From: Mycolicibacterium litorale
Lineage (GTDB): Bacteria > Actinomycetota > Actinomycetes > Mycobacteriales > Mycobacteriaceae
Reading direction: 5' to 3'
NCBI GenBank assembly: GCA_002007745.1
Contig: CP019882.1
Span: forward strand, 1,860,001 to 1,924,000
Length of the DNA stretch: 64,000 bases
The translations under genes were made by a program, and so were the position numbers. Below, piece after piece: positions 19,332 to 28,126 of the stretch. The stretch's first letter is position 1. Each line of letters begins with the position of its first letter. The notes below the pieces were generated by a model. That model was not told the DNA's origin. It worked only from the letters and a program-made list of their open reading frames with translations, and did no database searches.

Positions 19332-20894
19332 ATGGCCACCAGCTCGCGCGCCTACCCCAACCTCTACAAGGACTCGGTGTCCTTGATGACGGTCTCGGCA
19401 CAGGTGACGTCGGTCCCGGGCATCGAGGCCGCGTCGGTGGTGATGGCCTCGGCCACCAACGTCGAGAACCTGGCGCAGGCCGGGCTGGGCACCTTCGCGG
19501 TGCGGCCCAACGATCTGATCGTCGCCGTGTCGGGCAGCGAGGAGGCCTGCGACGAGGCTCTCGGTCTGGCCGACAAGTTGCTCTCGGCGGCGCCCGCCGA
19601 CGGCGGTGAGCCGGCCGCCGGTGCCGCGGCGCCGACCACCAGCATCCAGATGGCCGTCGCCAAGGATCCGGGGCTCAACCTCGCGCTGATCTCGGTACCC
19701 GGCGACTATGCCGCGGCCGAGGCGATGAAGGCGTTGCGGCTGGGCCTCGACGTCATGGTGTTCAGCGACAATGTCAGTGTCGAAGCGGAATTGGCGCTCA
19801 AGCAGTATGCCCGTCAAGTCGATCTGATGGTGATGGGCCCGGACTGCGGCACCTCGATCGTCAACGGGATCCCGCTGGGTTTCGCCAACGTCGTGCGGCG
19901 CGGCCCGATCGGGGTGGTCGGTGCATCCGGGACCGGAACCCAGGAGGTGACCGTCCGGATCCACCAGAACGGGTCCGGAGTGTCGCAGGCGCTGGGCACC
20001 GGTGGCCACGATCTGGCCGACGCCATCGGCGGCATCTCCATGCTGCACGGCCTGGCCGCCCTCGATGCCGACCCGGGCACCTCGGTGATCGTGCTGGTGT
20101 CCAAACCGCCGTCCCCGCAGGTGGCCGCCAGCGTGTTGGCGGCGGCCGAGGCCAGTGCCAAGCCGGTGGTCGTCATCTTCCTGGGTGCCGATCCCGCCTC
20201 GATCACCGGTAACGGTGTCTACGGCGCGGCCTACCTGGCCCAGGCCGCCGACATGGCCGTCGCGCTCGCTCGCGGCGAGCAGCCCAACGTCGGCGAGATC
20301 GCGATCGCCGACGAAACCCGCCGGGTGCTGACCGATCTCAGCGCCGCGATGGCGCCGGAACAGCGCTACGTGCGGGGCATCTTCTCGGGCGGCACGTTCT
20401 GCTACGAAGCGCAACTGGTGCACCGCAGTCACGGGATCGGGGCCCACTCCAACACCCCGGTCGCCGGTAACGCCGCGCTGGCCGACATTCGCACCAGCGT
20501 CGAGCACACCATCGTCGACATGGGTGACGACGAATTCACCCAGGGCCGGCCACATCCCATGATCGACCCGTCGCAGAAAGACGCGCGCATCCGGGACGAG
20601 GCGGCCGACCCGACCACTGCGGTCGTCCTGTTCGACGTGGTATTGGGCTACGGGTCCGCCGACGACCCGACGGCTGAACTCATGTCGATCATCGCGGCCT
20701 CCGAGGCGCAGGCGCGCGCCGACGGCAGGACGGTGGCGTTCATCGGGTACGTGTGCGGCACCGAGCTGGACCCGCAGGACCGCGCCAAAGCCGTTGCCGG
20801 CCTGGAGGCCGCGGGCGCGCTGATCGCCTCGAGCAATGCCGAGGCCGCCATCTGGTCGGCAACCCTGATCGCGGACCGGGGAGGGGCCCAGTGA
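19332..20894 (+). CDS. fdrA: FdrA-family protein (oxamate-carbamoyltransferase-type subunit)
   Basis: A 520-residue protein built like the succinyl-CoA synthetase alpha subunit, as in E. coli FdrA (AllF). Visible features are the YKDSVSLM and MASATNVENL start, a nucleotide-fold glycine stretch (GVVGASGTGTQEVTV), and the IFSGGTFCYEAQL segment typical of FdrA. In E. coli, FdrA with YlbE and YlbF has been assigned to oxamate carbamoyltransferase of anaerobic allantoin breakdown, which makes carbamoyl phosphate. Here the YlbE (DUF1116) and carbamate kinase partners follow directly, but no YlbF (DUF2877) gene is present. The stop overlaps the GTG start of the DUF1116 gene. Confidence 0.88.
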   Translation: MATSSRAYPNLYKDSVSLMTVSAQVTSVPGIEAASVVMASATNVENLAQAGLGTFAVRPNDLIVAVSGSEEACDEALGLADKLLSAAPADGGEPAAGAAAPTTSIQMAVAKDPGLNLALISVPGDYAAAEAMKALRLGLDVMVFSDNVSVEAELALKQYARQVDLMVMGPDCGTSIVNGIPLGFANVVRRGPIGVVGASGTGTQEVTVRIHQNGSGVSQALGTGGHDLADAIGGISMLHGLAALDADPGTSVIVLVSKPPSPQVAASVLAAAEASAKPVVVIFLGADPASITGNGVYGAAYLAQAADMAVALARGEQPNVGEIAIADETRRVLTDLSAAMAPEQRYVRGIFSGGTFCYEAQLVHRSHGIGAHSNTPVAGNAALADIRTSVEHTIVDMGDDEFTQGRPHPMIDPSQKDARIRDEAADPTTAVVLFDVVLGYGSADDPTAELMSIIAASEAQARADGRTVAFIGYVCGTELDPQDRAKAVAGLEAAGALIASSNAEAAIWSATLIADRGGAQ

Positions 20895-22308
20895 AGAAGC
20901 TCTTCGACCAGGGCCTCAAGGTCGTCAACGTCGGTCTGCAGGGATTCGCCGCCAACATCACCGCGGCCGGTGGCCAGGTCACCAACCTCACCTGGGCGCC
21001 GCCCGCGGGCGCCGATGCGGCGCTGGGCTGGACGCTGGCCACGCTGGTCGGTGACCCGCGCGTCGAGCAGGCCAATCGCATCGCCTACGACCGTTACCTG
21101 GCTGCCCAGCCGCGGCTGGTGGACCTGGTGCGCGCGGGCGACGCCATGGCAGGCCTGGGGCCGGGGGAACGGCGCATCCTGCATTCCGGGCCGCCGATCG
21201 AGTGGCCGGACATGTGCGGGCCGCAGCGCGGGGCGATCGCCGGCGCGATCCTCTACGAGGGCTGGGCCGAAAGTCTGGACGCTGCAGAACAACTCGCCGG
21301 CAGTGGCGCCGTGGCCCTGGAGCCGTGCCACGAGCACGGCGCCGTCGGGCCGATGGCCGGCATCATCAGCCCGTCCATGCCGGTCTGGGTGGTGGAGAAC
21401 ACCGCTGCCGGAAACCGCGCCTTCTGCAATCTCAACGAGGGTTTGGGCAAGGTGCTGAGGTTCGGCGCCAACTCACCCGACGTGCTGGATCGGTTGCGGT
21501 GGCTGGGTGGCGATTTCTTCACCACCATGCAGGCGGCGGTGCGGGGTCTGGTCGATGCCGATCTCAAACCGTTGATGGCCCAGGCCCTGCACATGGGCGA
21601 CGAACTGCACAACCGCAACGCCGCCGCCTCCGCTCTGCTGTTCAAACGGTTGACGTTGTCGCTGCTGGGTTCGGATCTGCCATCGGATGCCATTCGGCGC
21701 GCATTGGAGTTCGTCGCCGGCAACGACCACTTCTTCCTCAACATCTCGATGGCGGCCTGCAAGTCGATGACCGACGCGGCCGCCGGCGTGCCGGGCAGCA
21801 GCATGGTGACGGTGATGGCCCGCAACGGGGTGAACTTCGGCGTCAAGCTCAGCGGGACCGGCGACCAGTGGTTCCAGGCCCCGGCCAATCCCGTTGACGG
21901 ACTGTACTTCCCGGGCTACACCGTGGACGATGCGGCCGCCGATCTGGGCGACTCGGCGATCACCGAGACCAACGGCCTCGGTGGTTTCGCGATGGCCGCC
22001 TCGCCGGCGATCGTGCAGTTCGTCGGCGGCACCCCGCCGATGCGACGGCCAACAGCCGCCGCATGCTGTCGATCACACTCGGCACCAATCCGGCATTCAC
22101 ATTGCCGCCGTTGAACTTCGGTGGCACACCGGCAGGAATCGACGTGCGGCTGGTGGTCGATTCCGGGGTGTTGCCGATCATCAACACCGGGATCGCGCAC
22201 CGGCAGGCCGGTGTCGGTCAGATCGGCGCGGGCATCACCACCGCACCGATGGAATGTTTCAACGACGCGCTGGCCGCGCTGGCCGGCGAACTCACGAGGA
22301 GCGCATGA
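20891..22308 (+). pseudogene. DUF1116 (YlbE/AllG-like) protein, one-base frameshift
   Basis: A YlbE-like gene, about 472 residues if repaired. GTG at 20891 overlaps the fdrA stop (GTGA). The first frame runs to 22114 with normal family sequence up to AIVQFVGGTP; the rest (MLSITLGTNPAF, then GAGITTAPMECF) continues in another frame to 22308, overlapping the next ATG. Adding one C to the run at 22032-22035 restores the smooth join G-G-T-P-A-D-A-T-A-N-S-R-R-M. DUF1116 proteins partner FdrA in carbamoyl transfer. As written the gene is broken, but its neighbours and intact ends suggest a sequence error more than decay. Confidence 0.85.
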
Positions 22309-23564
22309 AAACCGCGATCGTCGCCTTCGGCGGCAACGCTTTGGTCACCGACGCCGAGCACGACTCCATCCCCCAGCAGTACGACACCGTCAGCGCCACC
22401 GTCCCGCCCTTGATCGACATGGTGGAGCAGGGCTGGAAACTGGTGGTCTCGCACGGCAACGGTCCGCAGGTGGGCTTCATCCTGCGCCGCTCGGAGCTCG
22501 CGAAGGACGAGGTTGACCCGGTCCCGGTGGACTATGCCGTCGCCGACACCCAGGGTGCGATCGGCTACATGTTCGTCAAGGCCCTGCGCAACGAACTGGC
22601 CCGGCGGGGCCTGTCCCGACCAGTGGTCGCCGTCGTCACCCATTCGGTGGTCAGCCTCGATGACCCGGCCTTCGCCAACCCGACCAAACCCGTGGGCTCC
22701 TTTCTGGACGAGGTGAAGGCCAAGGAACTCGCCGCCACCCTCGGCTGGACCATCACCGAGGACTCCGGGCGCGGCTGGCGGCGCACCGTGGCATCGCCGC
22801 GGCCCACGACGATCCTGGAATCTGAGGTGATCCGCCGACTGCTCGACGACGGCGCGATCGTCGTCGGCGTCGGCGGCGGCGGGATCCCGGTGACGATCGG
22901 GCCGGACGGCACGATGGCCGGCGTGGAAGCGGTGGTGGACAAGGACATCGCCTCGGGCCTGCTGGCCCATCAGCTGGGCGCCGACCTGCTGATGATCCCG
23001 ACCGGGGTGCCTAGGGTGGCCATCGGCTTCGGAACGCCCGCCGAGCAGTGGCTGGACAGCATCACCGTTGCGCAGGCCCGCGACTACATCGCCGCCGGTC
23101 AGTTCGGCAAGGGTTCGATGGAACCCAAGGTGCAGGCGGTCACCGACTTCGTCGCCGCCACACCCGGCGCGGTCGGTGTCATCGGCGCCGCTGAGGAGAT
23201 CCCGTCGATCCTGGCCGGCACGTCGGGAACCCGCATCGTCAGCGACCAGGCAGCTCCGGCAGCTGGTGACAATGACGGCAGTGCAGTGCTTTTGGCGGTG
23301 AACGGCACGCTGATGCGCGGCTTGAAGTTGTCGCCGAACATGGCCGCGGCCGGGGCGACGTTCATCCGGGAGGCGGTCACCGAACCGGTCTACCGGCTGT
23401 GGACCGTCAACGACGACCATCCGGCGATGGTGCGGGTGACCGACGGCTCGGGTGTCGGCGTGGCCGTCGAGGTCTGGTCGGTGCCCGCTGCCGGGCTGGC
23501 CGGGATCCTGCTGAACGAGCCCCCGGGCTCTCGATCGGGAAGGTCCGTCTCGACGACGGGGTGA
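22305..23564 (+). CDS. Carbamate kinase fused to an allophanate-hydrolase C-terminal-like domain (tail frameshifted)
   Basis: Residues 1 to about 318 are carbamate kinase, which makes ATP from carbamoyl phosphate and ADP: VAFGGNALV, VSHGNGPQVGF, GVGGGGIPV, VDKDIASGLLA and the end IPSILAGTSGTRIV. Without a stop the frame continues from about residue 326 (AVLLAVNGTLMRGLKLS) into sequence resembling the C-terminal domain of AtzF-type allophanate hydrolase (PVYRLWTVNDDHPAMVRV). The frame ends at 23564, but the domain continues in another frame to 23668 (next entry). One extra C in the run at 23520-23524 gives a 454-residue fusion. It starts with a GAGGAG-type ribosome site and an ATGA overlap with the DUF1116 gene. 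Confidence 0.85.
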   Translation: MKTAIVAFGGNALVTDAEHDSIPQQYDTVSATVPPLIDMVEQGWKLVVSHGNGPQVGFILRRSELAKDEVDPVPVDYAVADTQGAIGYMFVKALRNELARRGLSRPVVAVVTHSVVSLDDPAFANPTKPVGSFLDEVKAKELAATLGWTITEDSGRGWRRTVASPRPTTILESEVIRRLLDDGAIVVGVGGGGIPVTIGPDGTMAGVEAVVDKDIASGLLAHQLGADLLMIPTGVPRVAIGFGTPAEQWLDSITVAQARDYIAAGQFGKGSMEPKVQAVTDFVAATPGAVGVIGAAEEIPSILAGTSGTRIVSDQAAPAAGDNDGSAVLLAVNGTLMRGLKLSPNMAAAGATFIREAVTEPVYRLWTVNDDHPAMVRVTDGSGVGVAVEVWSVPAAGLAGILLNEPPGSRSGRSVSTTG

Positions 23565-23668
23565 CGGTGCTCGGCGTGCTGGGCGAACCGGCCCTGGTCG
23601 AAGGACAGCGGGAGATCACCGAGCACGGCGGGTGGCGGGCGTACACCGCGGCCGAGGGACTCGACTGA
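23521..23668 (+). other. Frameshifted tail of the carbamate kinase / AtzF-C fusion
   Basis: In the frame ending TGA at 23666-23668 the sequence reads L-S-I-G-K-V-R-L-D-D-G, then GEPALVEGQREITEHGGWRAY. This matches what normally ends the allophanate-hydrolase C-terminal domain (an ITxxGGWRAY-type ending). It is the missing end of the preceding gene, separated by a single lost base at the C run 23520-23524. Confidence 0.7.
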
Positions 23669-23680
23669 GCGGCGGGTTCG

Positions 23681-25375
23681 TCACCGGCGCCCAGCCCGCT
23701 TGACCCGGTACATCTCGTCGTCCGCGTGCGCGAGCAGGTCCGCGGCAGTCACTTCGCCACCCGCCGCGGCGAGGCCGACGCTGGCGGTGATCACCAGGGT
23801 TTGTCCTTGGTGGTCAATGGGTTTGGCGAGCACTGCCACGAGTCGCCCGGCGAGCTCGTGCATCTGGTGGGGGTCGGTGAGGTCTTCGCGCACGACCACG
23901 AACTCGTCACCGCCGAGGCGGACGACGGTATCGGTGTGTCGCACCGCGCCGGCCAGTCGGATCCCCACCTCGCGCAGTACCGCATCGCCCACGTCGTGGC
24001 CGTGGGTATCGTTGATCTGTTTGAAGTTGTCGAGGTCCACGAACAGCACACCCACCAGCGTGTCGGTGTGGCGAGCAGCGGCCAATGCCCGAGCCAGCCT
24101 CTCCTCGAGGACAGTCCGATTGGGCAGCCCTGTGAGAGGATCGGTCAGGGCCGCGCGTTCGAGCTGCTGGGTGGCCCGCTTGTGGGCGGTGATGTCCTGC
24201 AGCTGAACCATGAGATGACCGATTTTTCCGGATGGTTCGGGCAATCCGATGACTGTGAGCAGACACGATATGGAAGTGCCGTCGGGTCGGTACAGCTCCT
24301 GCTCGACTTCGTGCCGGTCCAGCGTTCCGGCTGCCACGGCATGGACCGCCCGTTCGCTGTCAGGGTCTGGGGCGATCGTGAATTCGGCCAGCGAATGTCC
24401 GATCAGGTCGGCTTCCTGTCGGCCGACGATGTGGCGCAGGGCGGGGTTGACTCGGGTGAGGGTTCCGTCGAGGCTGCGAAGTGCCACGCCTACGGTGGCG
24501 TGATTCATCGCCAGTTCGAACATCCGCACTGCGGCGTCGCGCGCTTGCTCGGCGACCACCCGGTCGGTGACGTCGCGGTTGGCGGTGATCATCTGTTCGG
24601 GCCGGTCGTCGTCGGACACAAGCAGGTGTGCGCTGGTCTCGATCCATCGGTACGAGCCGTCGGCGTGGCGTGCGCGGACAGTGAGCCGAACCGGCGGCTC
24701 GCCCGGCGGTGTGGGGCTATTCAACGGAGCCGTCAGAGCTCGGTCTTCGGGGTGGACGAGATCGATTCCGCGGGTTCCGATCAGCGAGTCCGGTGTGAAG
24801 CCCAGCACGGTGCGGGTAGCGGGGGAGACCCACAAGAAGGTCGAGTCGGCGACGAGCTGCCAGGCGACCATGTCCGAACTGTGCTCGGCGATCATGCGGA
24901 AAAGCCGCTCGGAGTCGCGTAACTGCAAGATCCGCAGGTGGTCTCCGGTGACGGGGCGGAAGACCGCCACCACCGCGCGGGGGCTGTCGTCGCCATCGGC
25001 GGCGAAGACGGGGACTGCGTCCACATGCAGCCACACGTGGTGACCGGCGGCGTCGCTGCCGGGCCGATGCACCCCCATGATCTGGTCGCGAACCGCCGCC
25101 TTGGTGCGCCGCGCGATCATCGCCGGGTGCTGGGCGCCGCGGACGAAGTTGCCCCACTCGTCGGTGGCGGCCCACCGCGGGTCCTGCGACGTCCGGCCGC
25201 GCATCTGGTCCAGGGTCAGGCCGAGGATCGCCTCGGCCTGGGCGGAGGCGGCGACGATCTCCCCGTTCGCGTCCTGGACGACAATCCCGGCTTCTGTGGG
25301 CAGGTCGGAGAAGCCGACGGCGCGCGCCATGGCATCGCTCGATGTGAGGCGCGCTGCCGGCTCCGTAGGCGCCAT
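23681..25375 (-). CDS. PAS-GGDEF protein (probable diguanylate cyclase)
   Basis: A 564-residue soluble signalling protein. Three PAS-like sensory modules can be followed: about residues 20-80 (EAGIVVQDANGEIVAASAQA), about 155-275 (MIAEHSSDMVAWQLV, with a PAC-type ending around ANRDVTDRV) and about 285-400. A GGDEF domain follows, with TDPLTGLPNR and an intact active-site RLGGDEFVVV near residue 486, so it should make cyclic di-GMP. There is no EAL domain and no membrane segment. It is convergent with the carbamate kinase gene. An 18-bp inverted repeat lies 33-50 bases upstream of its start. Confidence 0.9.
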   Translation of the reverse strand: MAPTEPAARLTSSDAMARAVGFSDLPTEAGIVVQDANGEIVAASAQAEAILGLTLDQMRGRTSQDPRWAATDEWGNFVRGAQHPAMIARRTKAAVRDQIMGVHRPGSDAAGHHVWLHVDAVPVFAADGDDSPRAVVAVFRPVTGDHLRILQLRDSERLFRMIAEHSSDMVAWQLVADSTFLWVSPATRTVLGFTPDSLIGTRGIDLVHPEDRALTAPLNSPTPPGEPPVRLTVRARHADGSYRWIETSAHLLVSDDDRPEQMITANRDVTDRVVAEQARDAAVRMFELAMNHATVGVALRSLDGTLTRVNPALRHIVGRQEADLIGHSLAEFTIAPDPDSERAVHAVAAGTLDRHEVEQELYRPDGTSISCLLTVIGLPEPSGKIGHLMVQLQDITAHKRATQQLERAALTDPLTGLPNRTVLEERLARALAAARHTDTLVGVLFVDLDNFKQINDTHGHDVGDAVLREVGIRLAGAVRHTDTVVRLGGDEFVVVREDLTDPHQMHELAGRLVAVLAKPIDHQGQTLVITASVGLAAAGGEVTAADLLAHADDEMYRVKRAGRR

Positions 25376-25407
25376 AGCCCCTCTTCCACGATGCGGGAAA
25401 CATCCAA

Positions 25408-25425
25408 ATTTACACTAAGGTAAAT
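25408..25425. promoter_or_regulatory. 18-bp inverted repeat upstream of the PAS-GGDEF gene
   Basis: ATTTAC-ACTAAG-GTAAAT has two perfect 6-base arms around a 6-base centre. It is the most AT-rich stretch of the intergenic region before the GGDEF gene (start 25375, minus strand). It could be an operator or overlap the promoter; the regulator is unknown. Confidence 0.35.
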
Positions 25426-25471
25426 AGGGTGTGGGGGGGTCCCGCTCCGGCGTCCGTCACACTTGCGTCGT

Positions 25472-25855
25472 TTATGCCGCTATCAGGAGCGCGGAGGTGA
25501 CGACCATGACGGCGGCGGTGACGCCGTGGACGCCGTAGGCCACCGACTTGAGGCCACCGTTGCGTAACACGATGGCAGCGTCGGCGAGGGGGATGATCGT
25601 GGCGGTCAAGATCACCCAGCCGGCGAGATGTGGCGCACCCGCGACCAGGAGGACGATGACGAACAGCCCCGTCGCGATGTCCCGCACGCCTTTGACGCTC
25701 AAGTAGGCGGTGGCCGACGGCTGGTCCAGGTTCGGCAGCACGCCGTACCCGGCGGCGGCGACGCGTGGGGCGAGCAGGAAGCGTGCGCCGATGAAGATGA
25801 TGCCCGCGGACAGCAGTCCGGCGAGGCTGTAGCCGATGATGGCGGTGACGCTCAT
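25472..25855 (-). CDS. Small membrane protein, DUF4267-like
   Basis: A 127-residue protein with four hydrophobic stretches (IIGYSLAGLLSAGIIFIGARF; IATGLFVIVLLVAG; a central WVILTATIIPLADA; and AAVMVVTSALLIAA), so an integral membrane protein. The YLSVKGVRDIATG segment resembles DUF4267. I took ATG at 25855. It is the last of three small genes on this strand (DUF1772, NIPSNAP, this one), probably one transcript starting near 26700. Function unknown. Confidence 0.72.
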   Translation of the reverse strand: MSVTAIIGYSLAGLLSAGIIFIGARFLLAPRVAAAGYGVLPNLDQPSATAYLSVKGVRDIATGLFVIVLLVAGAPHLAGWVILTATIIPLADAAIVLRNGGLKSVAYGVHGVTAAVMVVTSALLIAA

Positions 25856-25874
25856 GTCGATCACTCCTGGGGTG

Positions 25875-26192
25875 TCAGTGGATGGGTGAGAACGGTGTCG
25901 GCTCGAGCGGGAGCGTCTGGACGTCGACGATCTCGGTGACGTCGAAACCGGCCATGTCAGCGGCGAATTCCGGGCTGGCCATGATGCGTCGGGTGAGTTG
26001 TTCGGGGTCGGCGCCGGGTGGGTAGCGGACCAGTGCGACCAGCCGATTGGCGCCGTCGCTCTGCTCGGTCCAGACACCGAGGGTGGTGACCCCGAATCCG
26101 GTGAAGGTCGGCAGGTGCCGGGCCCAGTGCACCGCGGCGTATCGCCGCAGAGCCTCCGGAGAGCGGAGGGTGTAGATCCTCAGTTGGAGCAT
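25875..26192 (-). CDS. NIPSNAP-family small protein
   Basis: A 105-residue protein beginning MLQLRIYTLRSPEALRRY, the typical NIPSNAP ferredoxin-like opening with the R-x-Y-x-L-R motif. It continues with HWARHLPTFTGFG and VALVRYPPGADPEQL. The frame is open far upstream, but the ATG at 26192 gives the standard family length. It lies between DUF1772 and DUF4267 genes with gaps of 5 and 19 bases, so the three are likely co-transcribed. Members are often stray-metabolite or monooxygenase-like proteins; no function is proven. Confidence 0.75.
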   Translation of the reverse strand: MLQLRIYTLRSPEALRRYAAVHWARHLPTFTGFGVTTLGVWTEQSDGANRLVALVRYPPGADPEQLTRRIMASPEFAADMAGFDVTEIVDVQTLPLEPTPFSPIH

Positions 26193-26197
26193 CGGTA

Positions 26198-26674
26198 TCA
26201 GAGCGCCAGGGTCGCGCAGAGGCTCACCACAGCCACACCCTGCAGTGCTGCTCGGGCGTTGATGATGTGATCCCACTTGGCTTGCAGCGCACGCCCGTTC
26301 GGCAAGGCGCATCCTGTGTCGGCGGCCGCGGTGAGCTGTCTGTTGATGGGCGCGCTCACCCGGGTGTAGAGCGCGATCCAGATCAGCAGCGCGACGACGG
26401 CGGTACCCGCCGCGACGGCTTGCGTCCAGTGGCCGGTGATCGCGGACAGCACCGCACCGGCCGCGGCGGCCACCGCGCCGAGCACGCCGGGCACCGGCAT
26501 TCGCCGGTCCCCGTATCGGTGCACCTTGCCGGTGACCGACACCAGGGCGTCGTCGTCGATCTCGGCCAGGGCGGGTCGCAGCACGATCGCGCAGAACACA
26601 TCCGTGCCGTAGACGACCGCGGTCCCGAGGATCGCGATCAGCGCGACGATGCGGATGAGAAGTTCGAGGTTCAT
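26198..26674 (-). CDS. DUF1772 membrane protein (anthrone-oxygenase-like family)
   Basis: A 158-residue membrane protein with about four helices (IRIVALIAILGTAVVYGTDV; GVLGAVAAAAGAVLSAI; AAGTAVVALLIWIALYT; and ALQGVAVVSLCATLAL). The conserved W-x2-I-x-A-R helix near the end (KWDHIINARAALQ) is typical of DUF1772. It is the first gene of the three-gene set, with the ATG at 26674 preceded by GGAAGGAC as a ribosome site. A GCTAGA palindrome lies further upstream. Confidence 0.75.
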   Translation of the reverse strand: MNLELLIRIVALIAILGTAVVYGTDVFCAIVLRPALAEIDDDALVSVTGKVHRYGDRRMPVPGVLGAVAAAAGAVLSAITGHWTQAVAAGTAVVALLIWIALYTRVSAPINRQLTAAADTGCALPNGRALQAKWDHIINARAALQGVAVVSLCATLAL

Positions 26675-26739
26675 GGGTGCGTCCTTCCGAGTGGATGCTA
26701 GCAACGCTAACTCCGTTCTCGTGCCGCGTCAATAGCGGC

Positions 26740-26754
26740 GCTAGATTTTCTAGC
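26740..26754. promoter_or_regulatory. 15-bp palindrome between the DUF1772 operon and the QW-repeat gene
   Basis: GCTAGA-TTT-TCTAGC has perfect 6-base arms. It lies in the 141-base divergent region between starts at 26674 (minus) and 26816 (plus), so it could control both directions. Two more GCTAGC/GCTAAC-like half sites flank it. The regulator is unknown. Confidence 0.4.
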
Positions 26755-26815
26755 TTCGACTATCGACGTGGCTGGACCACTGTGCGTGGATGCCGTCGTT
26801 GGCTAGCGTGGTCTG

Positions 26816-27795
26816 ATGGCGAGGGGAGCGCTGGAAGGCTGGCTGTCGGATTCCGATCCGGCGTTGCGCTGGCAGGTCGAGCGGGATCTGTTGGGTGCGC
26901 CGCCGCAGGTGTGGCAGCGCACGCGGGCGCGAACCGCAACCGAAGGTTTCGGCGCAGCCCTGCTCGTCGCGCAGGATGCCGACGGCCAGTGGGACGGCGG
27001 TTCCTTCTTCCCCGCGGGCTACGACGTCGACGGCGACGAGGGATCAGGTGGCGGCCAGCCGTGGACGGCCACGACCTGGACACTGAACATGTTGCGCGAG
27101 TGGGGCGTTCATGCGTCGGTCCTACGGGAGCGCCGGACCGCCGAGTTGCTCGCCGAGCACAGCCGCTGGGACTACGACGGTTCCCCGTATTGGTCGGGGG
27201 AGGTGGACTGTTGCATCAACGCCTGGACCGTCGCCAACGGGGCGTGGCTCGGTGTCAAGGTCGATGCCCTGGTCGACTGGTTCCTCGAACATCAGTTGCC
27301 CGACGGGGGATGGAATTGCGACTGGGTCGACGGCTCACGGCGGTCGTCGTTTCACTCGACCCTGAATTCACTCAAGGGCCTGCTCGCCTACGATGTCGCC
27401 ACCGGCGGGACCGCGGGTAGCCGCGCTGCCCGACGCCGCGGCGAGCAGTACCTGCTCGAACGTCGTCTCCTTCGCCGGCTCTCCACGAACGAGACGGTGG
27501 CGCAATGGGTTTACGACTTCTACTACCCCATCCGATGGTCATACAGCGCGCTCAACGCATGCGAGTACTTCCGCGCAGCCGCGCGGCACGACGGTTGTCC
27601 CCCGATCCTCGGATGGCTGATGCCATCGCCGTCGTGCGCGCCGCCAGGCGCCCGGACGGCACCTGGCTGCAAACCGGTCGCCAACCAGGGCGGATGTGGT
27701 TTGAAGTGGATGTTGGCCCTGGCGAGTCGTCGAAGTGGTTGACGCTGTATGGAATCCGGGTGCTTGAGTGGTGGGACGCGACGTCTGGTCGCTGA
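26816..27795 (+). pseudogene. Prenyltransferase / squalene-cyclase-repeat (QW motif) protein, one-base frameshift
   Basis: A toroid-fold protein of about 326 residues if repaired. It shows QW-type repeats (QDADGQWDGG, QLPDGGWNCDW, and RRPDGTWLQ in the shifted part) but no DxDD cyclase motif, so it is probably not a squalene-hopene cyclase. The first frame is good to ARHDGC near 27597 and then becomes nonsense, ending at 27742. The true continuation (DPRMADAIAVVRAARR, then WFEVDVGPGESSKWLTL) runs in another frame to 27795. Adding one C to the run 27599-27603 joins them. Confidence 0.75.
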
Positions 27796-27806
27796 GCGAG
27801 CTTGGC

Positions 27807-28121
27807 GTGAGTAGGGGAGGGGCGGTGGTATGCCGGAAATCGGTTCTCGCCAGCGGCGCCAGCCTGCACCTGCTCGAGGACGAGGTCGAACCCACGGTGC
27901 TCAGTGCCTCGCACCCTTACCAGGTGGTCTGATCCTCGCTGTGGACTAAGCGTCCCGAGGCGTCGGTCCGCTTCGACCTCGCCGAAGTCGGCTGCGAAAC
28001 CGAGCTGCAGTGGACGCTCCTTGTCGGTGAGCCGTTGCCCGATCCCGCCGCGATCGCCCATATGCGCCAGCGGATCGGCGAACTGATCAACGCCAACCTG
28101 CGCTACACCTACGGCCAGTGA
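27807..28121 (+). pseudogene. Small gene with an in-frame TGA, possibly SRPBCC-like
   Basis: One frame from a GTG at 27807 reads ASLHLLEDEVEPTVLSASHP, then Y-Q-V-V, then TGA at 27930-27932. It then continues without a break as S-S-L-W-T-K-R-P-E-A-S-V-R-F-D-L-A-E-V to a final G-Q and TGA at 28121. Both halves are protein-like and in the same frame, so a TGG to TGA change (Trp to stop) is the simplest reading. The VRFDLAEVGCETELQW region is reminiscent of a short SRPBCC/START-like protein, but I do not recognise the family with certainty. It may be decayed or carry a sequence error. Confidence 0.5.
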
Positions 28122-28126
28122 CGGTG

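Noticed and set aside
22218..23420. 400-codon minus-strand open frame opposite the carbamate kinase
   Set aside because: The plus strand has unmistakable carbamate kinase motifs. The antisense product is low-complexity and unlike any family.
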